Below, one piece after another: positions 17,362 to 25,713 of a stretch of 64,000 nucleotides of DNA. The notes beneath the pieces were generated by a model. The model made no database searches. It was not told the DNA's origin and saw only the letters and a program-made list of their open reading frames with translations. The stretch's first letter is position 1. Each line of letters opens with the position of its first letter. Location of the stretch: contig CAKOZD010000001.1 in NCBI GenBank assembly GCA_934131175.1, positions 1 to 64,000 of the forward strand, in the 5' to 3' direction. The DNA comes from an uncultured Bacilli bacterium. Its GTDB lineage: Bacteria; Bacillota_I; Bacilli_A; RF39; UBA660. The translations under genes and the position numbers were made by a program.

Positions 17362-17610
17362 TTATACCATGATTACTTTAGAACCATTATTAAGTCCTGA
17401 AAATTTAGCCTTATTATTTGGATTGATAATTTTTCCCTCTTCATCAAATAACATTACATTATCTCTTTTTTGATAATTTTCATTCGACAATTTTACAATA
17501 GAATCTTGAATTAATGAAATAGCATCCTTCATATTCATAGCTATAGGTATAAATACATCAAACTCTTGTTGGAGTGATAAAACATAAATTGTAACTAATA
17601 TTTTTTTCAT
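17362..17610 (-). CDS. esaB: EsaB/YukD ubiquitin-like type VII secretion protein
   Basis: An 82-residue protein with the beta-grasp pattern of YukD/EsaB: MKKILVTIYVLS, a helix around MKDAISLIQDSIVKL, and a C-terminal strand ending NGSKVIMV. In known Bacillota type VII systems this small cytosolic protein is an accessory factor encoded next to the EssC ATPase. The ATG overlaps the essC stop (ATGA) and its ribosome binding site (AGGAGC) lies inside the end of essC, so the two are translationally coupled. A terminator follows immediately. Confidence 0.82.
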   Translation of the reverse strand: MKKILVTIYVLSLQQEFDVFIPIAMNMKDAISLIQDSIVKLSNENYQKRDNVMLFDEEGKIINPNNKAKFSGLNNGSKVIMV

Positions 17611-20600
17611 ATTTTGCTCCTATTTCTAACATATTTAATATATTTTATTTTATAATCCTCAATAACAACACCAACATCTCTATTTACCTTAACATCATCA
17701 TAAGAATCCCCAAAACTAATTAGTTCTTGATCATCCTTATCTGTTCCCAATAAAATTCCATATCCAGAGTCAATATAATCTGACCAAGACTTAGTATCAA
17801 TAGATTGCGTTTCCTTATCAACCAAAACTATAAATTTAAAATTAACTGCTCCAATTGCGGAAACAATCAAATCATCAATAGTAACAATTTCTTCATCTTC
17901 ATTCTCATTCTTTAATTTTAACAAATGATTATTAATTGCTGTATATCCGCTAATTATAAAAACAATTTTCTCACTATTTTCATCAGTACTCTTCTTCTCA
18001 ACTATATTCTTTTTCAATCCTACACATAGTTTTTTGAAATTAGATGTAAATACTTTGATTTCTTCAATTTCATTCTCAACACCATTGCTATCTAATATAA
18101 TTACTTTAGTATTGTCTAGACTATTAATTACTTCAGATATTCCAGAAACAAATGATGCACATGTTTTTTGGCCATTATAGACAACTAAATTTACAAATCT
18201 TGACATATCATATGATGTTGTACAGTTACTAACCAAGTCTATTCCAATAGGTAAACTGCTAAGGGAAACAATTTCATTTTTTACAGAATCATATGAAACA
18301 ACTCTTGGCATCACAGGTAAACTCTTAGACTTTGGCAAAGAACTATTAAGCTGATTTTCAATATATTTAATATTATTATCAAAATTTATATCATCAAAAA
18401 TCAAACATGTTTGAAATTCATAAACATTATCTAATTCAATCAATCCTCTACCTGGGTTTATTGATGGAATTATACCATTGGCCTTAGTAAATAGTAAATT
18501 ATATTCTGAAGTATCTAAATAACGCATCGCGATTTTTTGTGGAAAACTATTTTCAACCATAACACTTAGAGAACTAGTACTGCTAATCATAAAATAAATA
18601 CCAAATCTATTACAATCACGTGCAAGTGGTATAAACACTTCATTAAATAAATCATCATATTGATCGGTAAATACATCCATTCCATTTATTATAACAATAA
18701 TATTCGGATACTTAGATTCACCCTTTTTAGCGTCATTTAAAAATGTGCTTCCTTTATCAGAAAAATATACTCTTCTTTTTGAAACTTCTTGATTTAAATA
18801 ACTAAATAATTTTTTTAATTTTGAAGGCTCACTTGATGAAATAAAATCACCAACTTGTGGAAAATTATTATACATCTTTAAATTTTCTGCTAATAAATCA
18901 ACTATATAAAAATTAACTTCAGAACTACTATAATTAACACATGTTGAATAAATAAAAGTTGAAAGTAATGTGGTTTTTCCGCTACCATATATTCCTGAAA
19001 TCCAAGTGTTTCCAAGCTCAGTAACATTTAAATGAACAGGTCCTTGCTTTTGATTCATAGGATCATCATATTCTCCAATTAACGGACTTATAATAAATTT
19101 TTTATTTGGTGCTGGGTATTTTTTATATAAATCATATAAATAAATATTCTCTGGAACATTATCTAACCATAATTGTTTATTCTCAAAGCCAATAGATTTT
19201 GCACACTCGATTAAATATTTCAAAACATTACCAAGTTCATCACCTAAATCTGTATTTGAACTCAATACTTCACTATCACTTTTGCAAGATAAAATAATAT
19301 TTCCCAAATTATCAACAAATTCAATTGAAGAATCATCACTATTGCTATTTGAAACTACTGTATCAGATGGCTTATATAACGTACCAGAATATGCAGATTG
19401 TCCTTTAACATAAATTTCATCATAACCTACTTGTAAATAGAAACGTCCTGACTCTTTTATATAAGCTGCATCATCTTTTCTAAGCATCTCTTTACTATCG
19501 TCAGCAGTTTGTACTTTACAACACACTTTAAATTTAGAATTTGACCAAATTTGGTCGTCTACCACACCACTTGGTTTCTGTGTTGCCAAAATCAAATGTA
19601 TTCCAAGAGATCTACCTATACGTGCAGCACTAACTAACTCGTCCATAAAATCAGGTTGTTGTGCTTTTAATTCAGCAAACTCATCACAAATAATAAATAA
19701 ATGTGACATAGGATTTTTAATTGTTCCCTCTCGATATAACTTCTGATATTTATAAATATCAATAGTTCCTGTATTTAATTGTTCTTTTACTTCATTAAAA
19801 ACTCTTTGTCTCCTTTGAAGTTCACTCTTTATTGAAACTAAAGTTCTATTCATTGAAGATTTGTCTAAGTTTGTAATCGTACCAACTAAATGAGGTAATT
19901 TAATTCCAGTTTTTCTATTCTCAAATGCTCCGGCTAATCCTCCACCTTTATAATCAATTAAAACGAATTGTACTTCGTCCGGACTGTAGTTAACACATAA
20001 AGATAAAATGTATGTAATAATAAACTCAGATTTTCCTGAACCAGTCATACCAGCAATCAAACCATGTGGTCCATGTTTTTTCTCATGCAAATCTAAGGAT
20101 AAAATATTTCCATTAACATCAACACCGATAGGTGCAGCAAGAGTATTAACTATTTGAGCATCATTCCAGCGTTTTATTGAATTTAGTTGTTCTACTCTAC
20201 CAACACCATACATCTCCAAGAAACCTAATTTATCAGGTAAATTTCCATTAGCTTCCGCATTATTCTTAATTGGTGTATTAGAAATAAGAGATAAACACTT
20301 TTGATATTCTATTTTAGGAGTAATAAACTCTGGCACAAAAGTTACAATATTATCTTCATCCATCTCAGACTGAAAAAGAGTACTTTTATTTTCTTGATAA
20401 TCAACAAAGAAAGAACATCCATCAGGAACATCTGTAATCTTTTCTGCAAAACAAGCAAATCCAAAACCACTTTTTTTATCTTTAGAATGTAATAATTTAT
20501 TAATAATAGTTAAATTCTTATATTTAACAATATCATCACACAATATTAAATAGAATGGAAGTTTTGCTTCAGTCTTTCCTTCTTCAGACTCAGTCCTTGA

Positions 20601-22187
20601 ATTAAAAATTCTAATTAAATATGATGATAAAGTTTCAGCATCCTGAATATTAGTGGCATAAAACCTCATACTTCTATCATTATTCCAACAGTGATTTAAA
20701 TTCTTTGCTAAAGACAAAACAGAACCTTTAGAAGTAAATAAGACTATTTTTAAATTATAATAATCATGATATGTAACCAACTGCAATAAAATTGAGCATA
20801 AATAATTATCATAATTATTTTTTCCAAAAATAAAGGAAATATTATTTGAAAGAGAAAAACTATATGGAGCATCATCAATATATTTAAAATCAGTAATAAG
20901 TTTATCTATTTCATCTAAAAGTTTGTCTTTTTCCTGTATAAAATCAGGTTTTACATAATCAAACTCACAATCCATTTTTACTTTTCCACTACCTAATGTA
21001 ACATTTAAAAAATTAGGTTGATCATAATTTACGGAAAATAAATACGCTGTCTTTTTAAAAATAACATCTTGACATTCATCAATTGAAAGATTATTAAAAT
21101 GTAAAACTACTTTTTGATTGTTTCGTGCTTCTAAAAGCATTTTTTTCTTAGAACCTAAATATTTATAATACTTAAAATTTCTACTAATATTAAATATAAA
21201 ACACTTTAACGAATCAACAAACTTTTCTACAAAAGGCCAAACAAGTGAAATAAATAACATTACTATGCACATTACAACCATAGTAATCATATTTTCTTTA
21301 TCACCATTTCCATTTGAATAACTTTTTACAGAGAAATATGCTGAAATTAATGTAGTTATACTCATCAAAGCAGATGGAACGATTGACATTATTATTGAAT
21401 TATCATCAGATTTTTTTTTCTCTTCAGGACTAGTGATTACTACTTTAATTTTTTTGAACTTTCTTCTAAACACAGGAGACTTATTAAAATAATCATTACT
21501 ATCATAAAAATCAGCAAAAGACTTGGTAGTTGAATCAATATCTCCAATAGCATATTCAGGATGAATATCTAATAATTTATCACATTTTATATATACATTA
21601 TTATTAGGATTATTTATAAAAAGTAAATCATTACACAATAATATTTTAAAACCGTTAATAAAAATAAAATCAAAATTATTTAATATTTTATTTGTATATC
21701 TTATTCCATTAATATAGACTAATGCATTAGTATCAAGTGAATTAAATACAAAATCATTATCTATTTTCTTTATTTCAAATATTTTTGGAGATAATATATC
21801 TGATCGTAATATAACATCACAAGAATTATCTTTACCAAAAGTTAAGAAAGACTTAGAATCAGCTATATTAAATTTCTTTACACAAAAAGTAGTGTCATTA
21901 CCTGAAGAAACATAAAGGAAAACATTTTGATTATATGCAGTTGATAGCATATAGAAATTTTGTTCCTTTAATTCAACAGCATCAATAAAAGTTAAACTAT
22001 TAACATTTTCAAATATCTTAGCATTATCATTTGACCTAATTATCCATTTTGAATTAACAGCATCTATATTAACGAGATTTCTTTTGAATCCATTATCATC
22101 ATAGTCGCTAAGAACAAAATTTCCTTCAACAACATTAGGCAATCTAAATGTAAAATATTTATTTTCTTGTAAAATATATATAATCAT
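17607..22187 (-). CDS. essC: EssC/YukB-type FtsK/SpoIIIE ATPase of type VII secretion
   Basis: The membrane-anchored motor of type VII secretion. Numbering from an in-frame ATG 60 bases further upstream, the first 230 residues contain FHA-like repeats (FGKDNSCDVILRSDILSPK near 137-155). Two membrane helices follow (about 285-307 and 320-340). The first ATPase module has a full Walker A (GMTGSGKS, 733-740) and Walker B (FIICDE, 851-856). The second has Walker A GIYGSGKT (1085-1092) but a weak Walker B (IIVIING). The third is degenerate (NGQKTC). I prefer the start MIIYILQENK, which has a GGTG element upstream and gives 1526 residues. EssA, EsaA and a canonical EssB are not adjacent. Confidence 0.92.
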   Translation of the reverse strand: MIIYILQENKYFTFRLPNVVEGNFVLSDYDDNGFKRNLVNIDAVNSKWIIRSNDNAKIFENVNSLTFIDAVELKEQNFYMLSTAYNQNVFLYVSSGNDTTFCVKKFNIADSKSFLTFGKDNSCDVILRSDILSPKIFEIKKIDNDFVFNSLDTNALVYINGIRYTNKILNNFDFIFINGFKILLCNDLLFINNPNNNVYIKCDKLLDIHPEYAIGDIDSTTKSFADFYDSNDYFNKSPVFRRKFKKIKVVITSPEEKKKSDDNSIIMSIVPSALMSITTLISAYFSVKSYSNGNGDKENMITMVVMCIVMLFISLVWPFVEKFVDSLKCFIFNISRNFKYYKYLGSKKKMLLEARNNQKVVLHFNNLSIDECQDVIFKKTAYLFSVNYDQPNFLNVTLGSGKVKMDCEFDYVKPDFIQEKDKLLDEIDKLITDFKYIDDAPYSFSLSNNISFIFGKNNYDNYLCSILLQLVTYHDYYNLKIVLFTSKGSVLSLAKNLNHCWNNDRSMRFYATNIQDAETLSSYLIRIFNSRTESEEGKTEAKLPFYLILCDDIVKYKNLTIINKLLHSKDKKSGFGFACFAEKITDVPDGCSFFVDYQENKSTLFQSEMDEDNIVTFVPEFITPKIEYQKCLSLISNTPIKNNAEANGNLPDKLGFLEMYGVGRVEQLNSIKRWNDAQIVNTLAAPIGVDVNGNILSLDLHEKKHGPHGLIAGMTGSGKSEFIITYILSLCVNYSPDEVQFVLIDYKGGGLAGAFENRKTGIKLPHLVGTITNLDKSSMNRTLVSIKSELQRRQRVFNEVKEQLNTGTIDIYKYQKLYREGTIKNPMSHLFIICDEFAELKAQQPDFMDELVSAARIGRSLGIHLILATQKPSGVVDDQIWSNSKFKVCCKVQTADDSKEMLRKDDAAYIKESGRFYLQVGYDEIYVKGQSAYSGTLYKPSDTVVSNSNSDDSSIEFVDNLGNIILSCKSDSEVLSSNTDLGDELGNVLKYLIECAKSIGFENKQLWLDNVPENIYLYDLYKKYPAPNKKFIISPLIGEYDDPMNQKQGPVHLNVTELGNTWISGIYGSGKTTLLSTFIYSTCVNYSSSEVNFYIVDLLAENLKMYNNFPQVGDFISSSEPSKLKKLFSYLNQEVSKRRVYFSDKGSTFLNDAKKGESKYPNIIVIINGMDVFTDQYDDLFNEVFIPLARDCNRFGIYFMISSTSSLSVMVENSFPQKIAMRYLDTSEYNLLFTKANGIIPSINPGRGLIELDNVYEFQTCLIFDDINFDNNIKYIENQLNSSLPKSKSLPVMPRVVSYDSVKNEIVSLSSLPIGIDLVSNCTTSYDMSRFVNLVVYNGQKTCASFVSGISEVINSLDNTKVIILDSNGVENEIEEIKVFTSNFKKLCVGLKKNIVEKKSTDENSEKIVFIISGYTAINNHLLKLKNENEDEEIVTIDDLIVSAIGAVNFKFIVLVDKETQSIDTKSWSDYIDSGYGILLGTDKDDQELISFGDSYDDVKVNRDVGVVIEDYKIKYIKYVRNRSKI

Positions 22188-22257
22188 ATTTATTACACCA
22201 CTCTTTATCCTACAATAACTTACTATAACAATTTTAGCATTAAACAAAAAAAAAGAA

Positions 22258-22544
22258 AAGAAAAAGGTATGTAATAATAAATATTACATACCTCCGAGTT
22301 TTTTTACATCAACTTAAACATTATCAGTGTCTAAAAAAATGCACTTATCACAAGAGTATCTTTCTCTCAAAATTACATATAACCCAACCGTAATAGGTAA
22401 TTTATTTTAAAAGACTATTCATCTTTCCTGAACGGAATCTGTTAAACCCTTCACTGTCAAAATGAAGTACGTTATTCTGCCCGTAAAAATATATCTATCA
22501 CATGTATATATATATTCAATAAGCATCACAGCTGTCTAGGTTAT
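22258..22544 (-). ncRNA. Structured RNA of unknown family (about 290 nt), upstream of essC
   Basis: Fills the gap between the small W-N-G protein gene and essC. A consensus promoter precedes it. It ends at a long terminator (ATTACATACC at 22283-22292 pairing with GGTATGTAAT at 22266-22275, then T-rich sequence). Local hairpins include CTTCA/TGAAG, TCC-GTTCA-GGA, ATTAC/GTAAT and AGTG/CACT. There is no convincing reading frame. It could be an essC leader that terminates conditionally or a free-standing RNA; the strong terminator and 70 bp distance to the essC start allow both. No known family was recognised. Confidence 0.65.
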
Positions 22545-22550
22545 AATATA

Positions 22551-22578
22551 ATTATATACCATTAAGTTTATTTGTCAA
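22551..22578 (-). promoter_or_regulatory. Promoter of the essC-upstream RNA
   Basis: Minus-strand TTGACA (22573-22578) and TATAAT (22551-22556), 16 bp spacer. The -35 box abuts the stop codon of the preceding gene. Confidence 0.85.
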
Positions 22579-22818
22579 CTAATTTTTTAAAAGTTTGTCA
22601 CATTTTTCCAATTGTTCTAATAAAGTCTTGTTTTTTTCAATCTGTGTAAGAACTTTTTTTAAAGCATCACAAGCCTCTTCCCCATTCCAATAAGCCTCAT
22701 CATCATTACCAACTTGAATCATCGTAACATCTGTAAGAAGTAATTCTGTTGAATTTTTTAATCTATCAATTTCTTTTGATAATTTTTTTTCAAGTTTTTC
22801 TTTTTCTTTTGTTTTCAT
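22579..22818 (-). CDS. WXG100-like protein with central W-N-G
   Basis: A 79-residue protein of two helices joined by a loop carrying W44-N45-G46 (DEAYWNGEEA). This is the position and form of the hallmark of EsxA-class WXG100 proteins. The first helix is strongly charged (KEKEKLEKKLSKEIDRL) and the second is LKKVLTQIEKNKTLLEQLEK. The C-terminal YxxxD/E secretion signal is not seen. It is slightly shorter than the 95-100 residue norm. It lies 20 bp after the 126-residue helical gene, within the island, supporting a role as a secreted partner of EssC. Confidence 0.72.
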   Translation of the reverse strand: MKTKEKEKLEKKLSKEIDRLKNSTELLLTDVTMIQVGNDDEAYWNGEEACDALKKVLTQIEKNKTLLEQLEKCDKLLKN

Positions 22819-22838
22819 ATATTACATCTCCTTATTAA

Positions 22839-23219
22839 TTATTCATTATATAGTAAAGATATCTTTTCTTCTAAATTTAAAATTCTTTCATTTAGTTCTT
22901 TAATTTGGAATTTTTTCAAAGAATCATTAAATTTCATTTCTATATTTGTACTCAATTTATTAAAATTACTCGCAGTAGTAGAGCATTTTGTTCCGATATT
23001 TAAAAAATTGTCTATATCTTTTCCATCTACAACTTTTTTATAAACCGCTTTATTTAAAATATTATTTATTTGATTTAGTGAATCTTCAATAACACTCATC
23101 TGTTTTACCATATCATTAATTAATGGTGATGCATTTTTTTGATTAACAACTAAATTGTTTTTTTTCATGTTTTTACCTAATTTTGAAGACTTAATAGACT
23201 CTATTTTATTCATAAACAT
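22839..23219 (-). CDS. Helical protein of the type VII secretion island
   Basis: A 126-residue, all-helical protein with a basic N-terminal region (KSSKLGKNMKKNNL), a central helix (MVKQMSVIEDSLNQINNIL) and a C-terminal coiled-coil-like segment (ELNERILNLEEKISLL). No membrane segment or signal peptide. The ribosome binding site is AGGAGG. An extended -10 element (TGTTATAAT) lies upstream after the rplL terminator. It probably forms a pair with the next gene, as ESX partners do. Function is inferred from context. Confidence 0.6.
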   Translation of the reverse strand: MFMNKIESIKSSKLGKNMKKNNLVVNQKNASPLINDMVKQMSVIEDSLNQINNILNKAVYKKVVDGKDIDNFLNIGTKCSTTASNFNKLSTNIEMKFNDSLKKFQIKELNERILNLEEKISLLYNE

Positions 23220-23267
23220 ATCATTATTCCTCCTATTATAGAAAAAATTATAACATATTTTTAGAAT

Positions 23268-23296
23268 AAAAAAAAGAAGTTAAATTACTTAACTTC
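23268..23296 (-). terminator. rplJL terminator overlapping the rplL stop codon
   Basis: GAAGTTAA and TTAACTTC form the stem; the rplL stop codon (23285-23287) lies in the loop. A run of T residues follows. Confidence 0.85.
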
Positions 23297-23653
23297 TACA
23301 GTAGCTCCAGCTTCTTCAAGCTTAGCTTTGATTTCATCAGCTTCAGCTGTTGGAATATTTTCTTTAACAGCTCCGTTGTTATCAACGATATCTTTAGATT
23401 CTTTTAATCCTAAACCAGTAATTTCTTTAACAACTTTGATTACAGCAACTTTAGAAGCTCCAGCATCAGCGATTGTTACAGTAACTGTACTTGGTGCAGC
23501 ATCAGCAGCTCCAGCTCCAGCAGGTGCAGCAACTGCTACAGCAGATGGATCAACACCAAATTCTTCCTTCATTGCATCTACTAATTCTTTAATTTCTAAT
23601 AAATTCATTTCTTTTAAACTACTGATAAAATCTTCTTTTGTTAATTTAGCCAT
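23285..23653 (-). CDS. rplL: 50S ribosomal protein L7/L12
   Basis: Stalk protein that recruits translational GTPases; 122 residues. An N-terminal dimerisation helix (KEDFISSLKEMNLLEIKELVDAMKEEFGV), an Ala/Pro-rich hinge (about residues 38-55) and the conserved C-terminal domain (KVAVIKVVKEITGLGLKESK) are all in place. It follows rplJ by 27 bp and ends in a stop-overlapping terminator. Confidence 0.98.
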   Translation of the reverse strand: MAKLTKEDFISSLKEMNLLEIKELVDAMKEEFGVDPSAVAVAAPAGAGAADAAPSTVTVTIADAGASKVAVIKVVKEITGLGLKESKDIVDNNGAVKENIPTAEADEIKAKLEEAGATVEVK

Positions 23654-23680
23654 TTTATTTCCTCCTATATTTTTTTATTA

Positions 23681-24175
23681 TTAATTTTCTTCTTTTTGTT
23701 GACTATATAAGTCTAAGCAAATAGATAAGTCTCTTGCGATACCCATCATACCACCTGCAAGCATTGTTAATAATTGGTCTCTAGATGGTAATGAAGCATA
23801 CTCAGCTAATTTAGCTTGATCAGCTTTTTCTCCATCAACAATCCCTACTTTTAAAACTAATGCTGGGTGAGTTTTAGCAAATTCTGATATAACCTTAATT
23901 GGAGCGATTTGATCTTCACCAAATGCAAATGCGCTTGGTCCATTTAATCCTTCAGAAAGGTCAATACCTAAATCATTGAAAGCTCTAGTCATTAAAGTAT
24001 TTTTATATACTTTATAATCTGAATTAGTTTCTCTTAACTTAACACGTAATTCTTTTGCTTCACTATCAGTAATTCCACGATAATCGAATAATACTATAGT
24101 TTTAGCATTAGAAGCACGATCTTTAATTTCATCAATTACAGATTGCTTTTGCTTTAATATCTTTTCACTTGCCAT
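23681..24175 (-). CDS. rplJ: 50S ribosomal protein L10
   Basis: Stalk base protein anchoring L7/L12 dimers. I start at the ATG at 24173-24175 (AAGGAGGTG upstream), giving MASEKILKQKQ and 164 residues; a longer in-frame start would run into the leader. Conserved segments are VLFDYRGITDSEAKELR and GPSAFAFGEDQIAPIK, and the C-terminal helix binds L7/L12. It is preceded by an L10-type autoregulatory leader. Confidence 0.97.
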   Translation of the reverse strand: MASEKILKQKQSVIDEIKDRASNAKTIVLFDYRGITDSEAKELRVKLRETNSDYKVYKNTLMTRAFNDLGIDLSEGLNGPSAFAFGEDQIAPIKVISEFAKTHPALVLKVGIVDGEKADQAKLAEYASLPSRDQLLTMLAGGMMGIARDLSICLDLYSQQKEEN

Positions 24176-24184
24176 AATACACCT

Positions 24185-24308
24185 CCTTAATTTATTGAGG
24201 GATGCCATAATAAAAGGTTCTCAATCACACGAGAACCTTTTAAATTTACTAGTAAAAGTCCTCGGTAGGATTTATTTTCACACCTACTGTCTATGGCACC
24301 TACAAATT
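24185..24308 (-). promoter_or_regulatory. L10 leader with attenuator hairpin
   Basis: The minus-strand 5' region of rplJ has the hallmarks of the Bacillota L10 leader: GTGCCATAGACAGTAGGTG near the 5' end, CCTACCGAGGACTTTT pairing back to it, and a hairpin AAAAGGTTCTC/GAGAACCTTTT (24212-24241) with a T-containing 3' side. In relatives the L10-L12 complex binds this leader to repress the operon. Confidence 0.85.
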
Positions 24309-24314
24309 GTCTTT

Positions 24315-24343
24315 ATTATATACTATAAATTATTATTTGTCAA
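24315..24343 (-). promoter_or_regulatory. rplJL promoter overlapping the end of rplA
   Basis: TTGACA (24338-24343) is encoded by the last codons of rplA; TATAAT is at 24315-24320, spacer 17 bp. It makes rplJL a separate unit from rplKA. Confidence 0.82.
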
Positions 24344-25028
24344 AATTATTTTCAACTTTAATACCAGGACCCATAGTTGATGATATAGAAATGTTCTTAA
24401 TATATTCACCTTTTACAGTTGCTGGTTTAATTCTTATAATTTGAGCAACAAATGCATCTAAGTTAGCAAGTAAATCTTCTTCGCTGAAAGAAGCTTTTCC
24501 AATAACACCATGAATATTTCCGAATGAATCAGTTCTATATTCAACACGTCCAGCTTTTACTTCTTCAACTGCTTTTTTTACATCCATTGTAACTGTACCT
24601 GTCTTAGGGTTTGGCATTAAACCTTTTGGTCCTAAAACTCTACCTAATTTACCAAGTAAAGGCATCATATCTGGAGTTGCAATCATTGTATCAAAATCGA
24701 ACCAATTTTCTTTTTCGATTTTCTCTAACATATCAGTATCTCCTACATAATCTGCTCCAGCATCTTTTGCTTCTTGTGCTTTAGGTCCTCTTGCAATTAC
24801 TAAAACTTTCTTAGTCTTTCCTGTTCCTTTAGGAAGTACTATAGCACCTCTTAATTGTTGATCAGCTTTTTTAGTATCTAGATTTAATCTCATAGCTACT
24901 TCAACTGAACCATCAAAAGAACTAATAGAAGTTTCTTTAACTAACTTAACAGCTTCTTGTTTTGTATATGCTTTAGTCTTATCAATTTTAGATAAAACTT
25001 CAGTATACTTCTTACTTCTCTTTTTCAT
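24333..25028 (-). CDS. rplA: 50S ribosomal protein L1
   Basis: Forms the L1 stalk at the E site and represses its own operon. 231 residues, normal length. Family segments are VLPKGTGKTKKVLVIA, GRVLGPKGLMPNPKTGT and GRVEYRTDSFGNIHGVIGK. It follows rplK with an L1-site-like hairpin in the 82 bp gap, and ends inside the rplJ promoter. Confidence 0.98.
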   Translation of the reverse strand: MKKRSKKYTEVLSKIDKTKAYTKQEAVKLVKETSISSFDGSVEVAMRLNLDTKKADQQLRGAIVLPKGTGKTKKVLVIARGPKAQEAKDAGADYVGDTDMLEKIEKENWFDFDTMIATPDMMPLLGKLGRVLGPKGLMPNPKTGTVTMDVKKAVEEVKAGRVEYRTDSFGNIHGVIGKASFSEEDLLANLDAFVAQIIRIKPATVKGEYIKNISISSTMGPGIKVENNFDK

Positions 25029-25042
25029 TTTCTTTCCTCCTT

Positions 25043-25074
25043 ATGTGGTTAAAGCGGATAATTCCTTCCACTAG
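25043..25074 (-). promoter_or_regulatory. L1-binding-site-like hairpin before rplA
   Basis: GTGG (25068-25071) pairs with CCAC (25045-25048) outside a GGA/TCC inner hairpin, leaving an asymmetric internal loop containing GCTTTAA. It lies just upstream of the rplA ribosome binding site. The layout resembles the L1 stalk of 23S rRNA and L1 mRNA targets. Confidence 0.5.
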
Positions 25075-25110
25075 GTTTGTTTGTCCTATATATTGAAGGT
25101 AAATTACTTA

Positions 25111-25536
25111 TTAATCTTTAATTTCAATACCCATGTTTTTTGCAGTACCAGCAACAATCTTCATTGCTTCTTCTACAGTATATGCATTTAAATCAGGTAA
25201 CTTAATTTCTGCAATTTCTTTTAATGTTGCATTATTAATTGTTGCAACAGTTTGTTTTGCTCCATTTGTTGAACCTTTTTGTACATTTGCATATTTCTTT
25301 AATAAGAAACTTGTTGGTGGAGTTTTAACTACAAAATCAAAACTTCTATCATCATAAATTGTGATTTCAACAGGTAAAATATCACCCATTCTATCTCTAG
25401 TTGCATCATTGTACTTAGTACAGAAATCTTGTAAGTTTATTCCTGCAGGTCCTAATACAGTTCCAACTGGTGGAGCTGGTGTAGCTTTTCCTGCAGCGAT
25501 TTGTAATTTAATCTTTTTTACTACTTCTTTTGCCAC
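25111..25536 (-). CDS. rplK: 50S ribosomal protein L11
   Basis: GTPase-centre protein. I use the GTG at 25534-25536, with AGGAGGTG upstream, giving MAKEVVKKIKLQ and 141 residues, exactly the family length. The N-terminal AGKATPAPPVGTVLGPAGIN and the C-terminal rRNA-binding domain (GTAKNMGI) are typical. First gene of the rplKA unit, with its own promoter and leader. Confidence 0.98.
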   Translation of the reverse strand: MAKEVVKKIKLQIAAGKATPAPPVGTVLGPAGINLQDFCTKYNDATRDRMGDILPVEITIYDDRSFDFVVKTPPTSFLLKKYANVQKGSTNGAKQTVATINNATLKEIAEIKLPDLNAYTVEEAMKIVAGTAKNMGIEIKD

Positions 25537-25545
25537 GAAAAACAC

Positions 25546-25654
25546 CTCCTATAATTTTTAGTTTTCGCGAGTGGTCCAAATAGCTTGATTCCCGCTTTTA
25601 TAAATGCAAACCATGCTTCCCACTGAATAACTATATATATAAACTAAATATAGC
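25546..25654 (-). promoter_or_regulatory. rplK leader with putative L1 autoregulatory site
   Basis: The rplK 5' leader contains AGTGG (25620-25624) pairing with CCACT (25570-25574), enclosing a region with GGGAAGC and GCGGGAATC segments. The same GTGG/CCAC frame recurs before rplA, suggesting two L1 targets in the operon. The assignment rests on resemblance to L1 mRNA sites and has not been checked against a model. Confidence 0.5.
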
Positions 25655-25660
25655 CCCTAA

Positions 25661-25689
25661 ATAATAACACATAATGTTTAAAATATCAA
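25661..25689 (-). promoter_or_regulatory. rplKA promoter
   Basis: Minus-strand TTGATA (25684-25689) and TATTAT (25661-25666), 17 bp spacer, between nusG and rplK. Confidence 0.7.
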
Positions 25690-25713
25690 GTAAAATAAGT
25701 GTTTTATTGCTTT

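Noticed and set aside
23328..23684. A 118-codon plus-strand frame rich in Ala, Ser and Thr
   Set aside because: Exact antisense of rplL; its composition is a by-product of the Ala-rich L7/L12 hinge.
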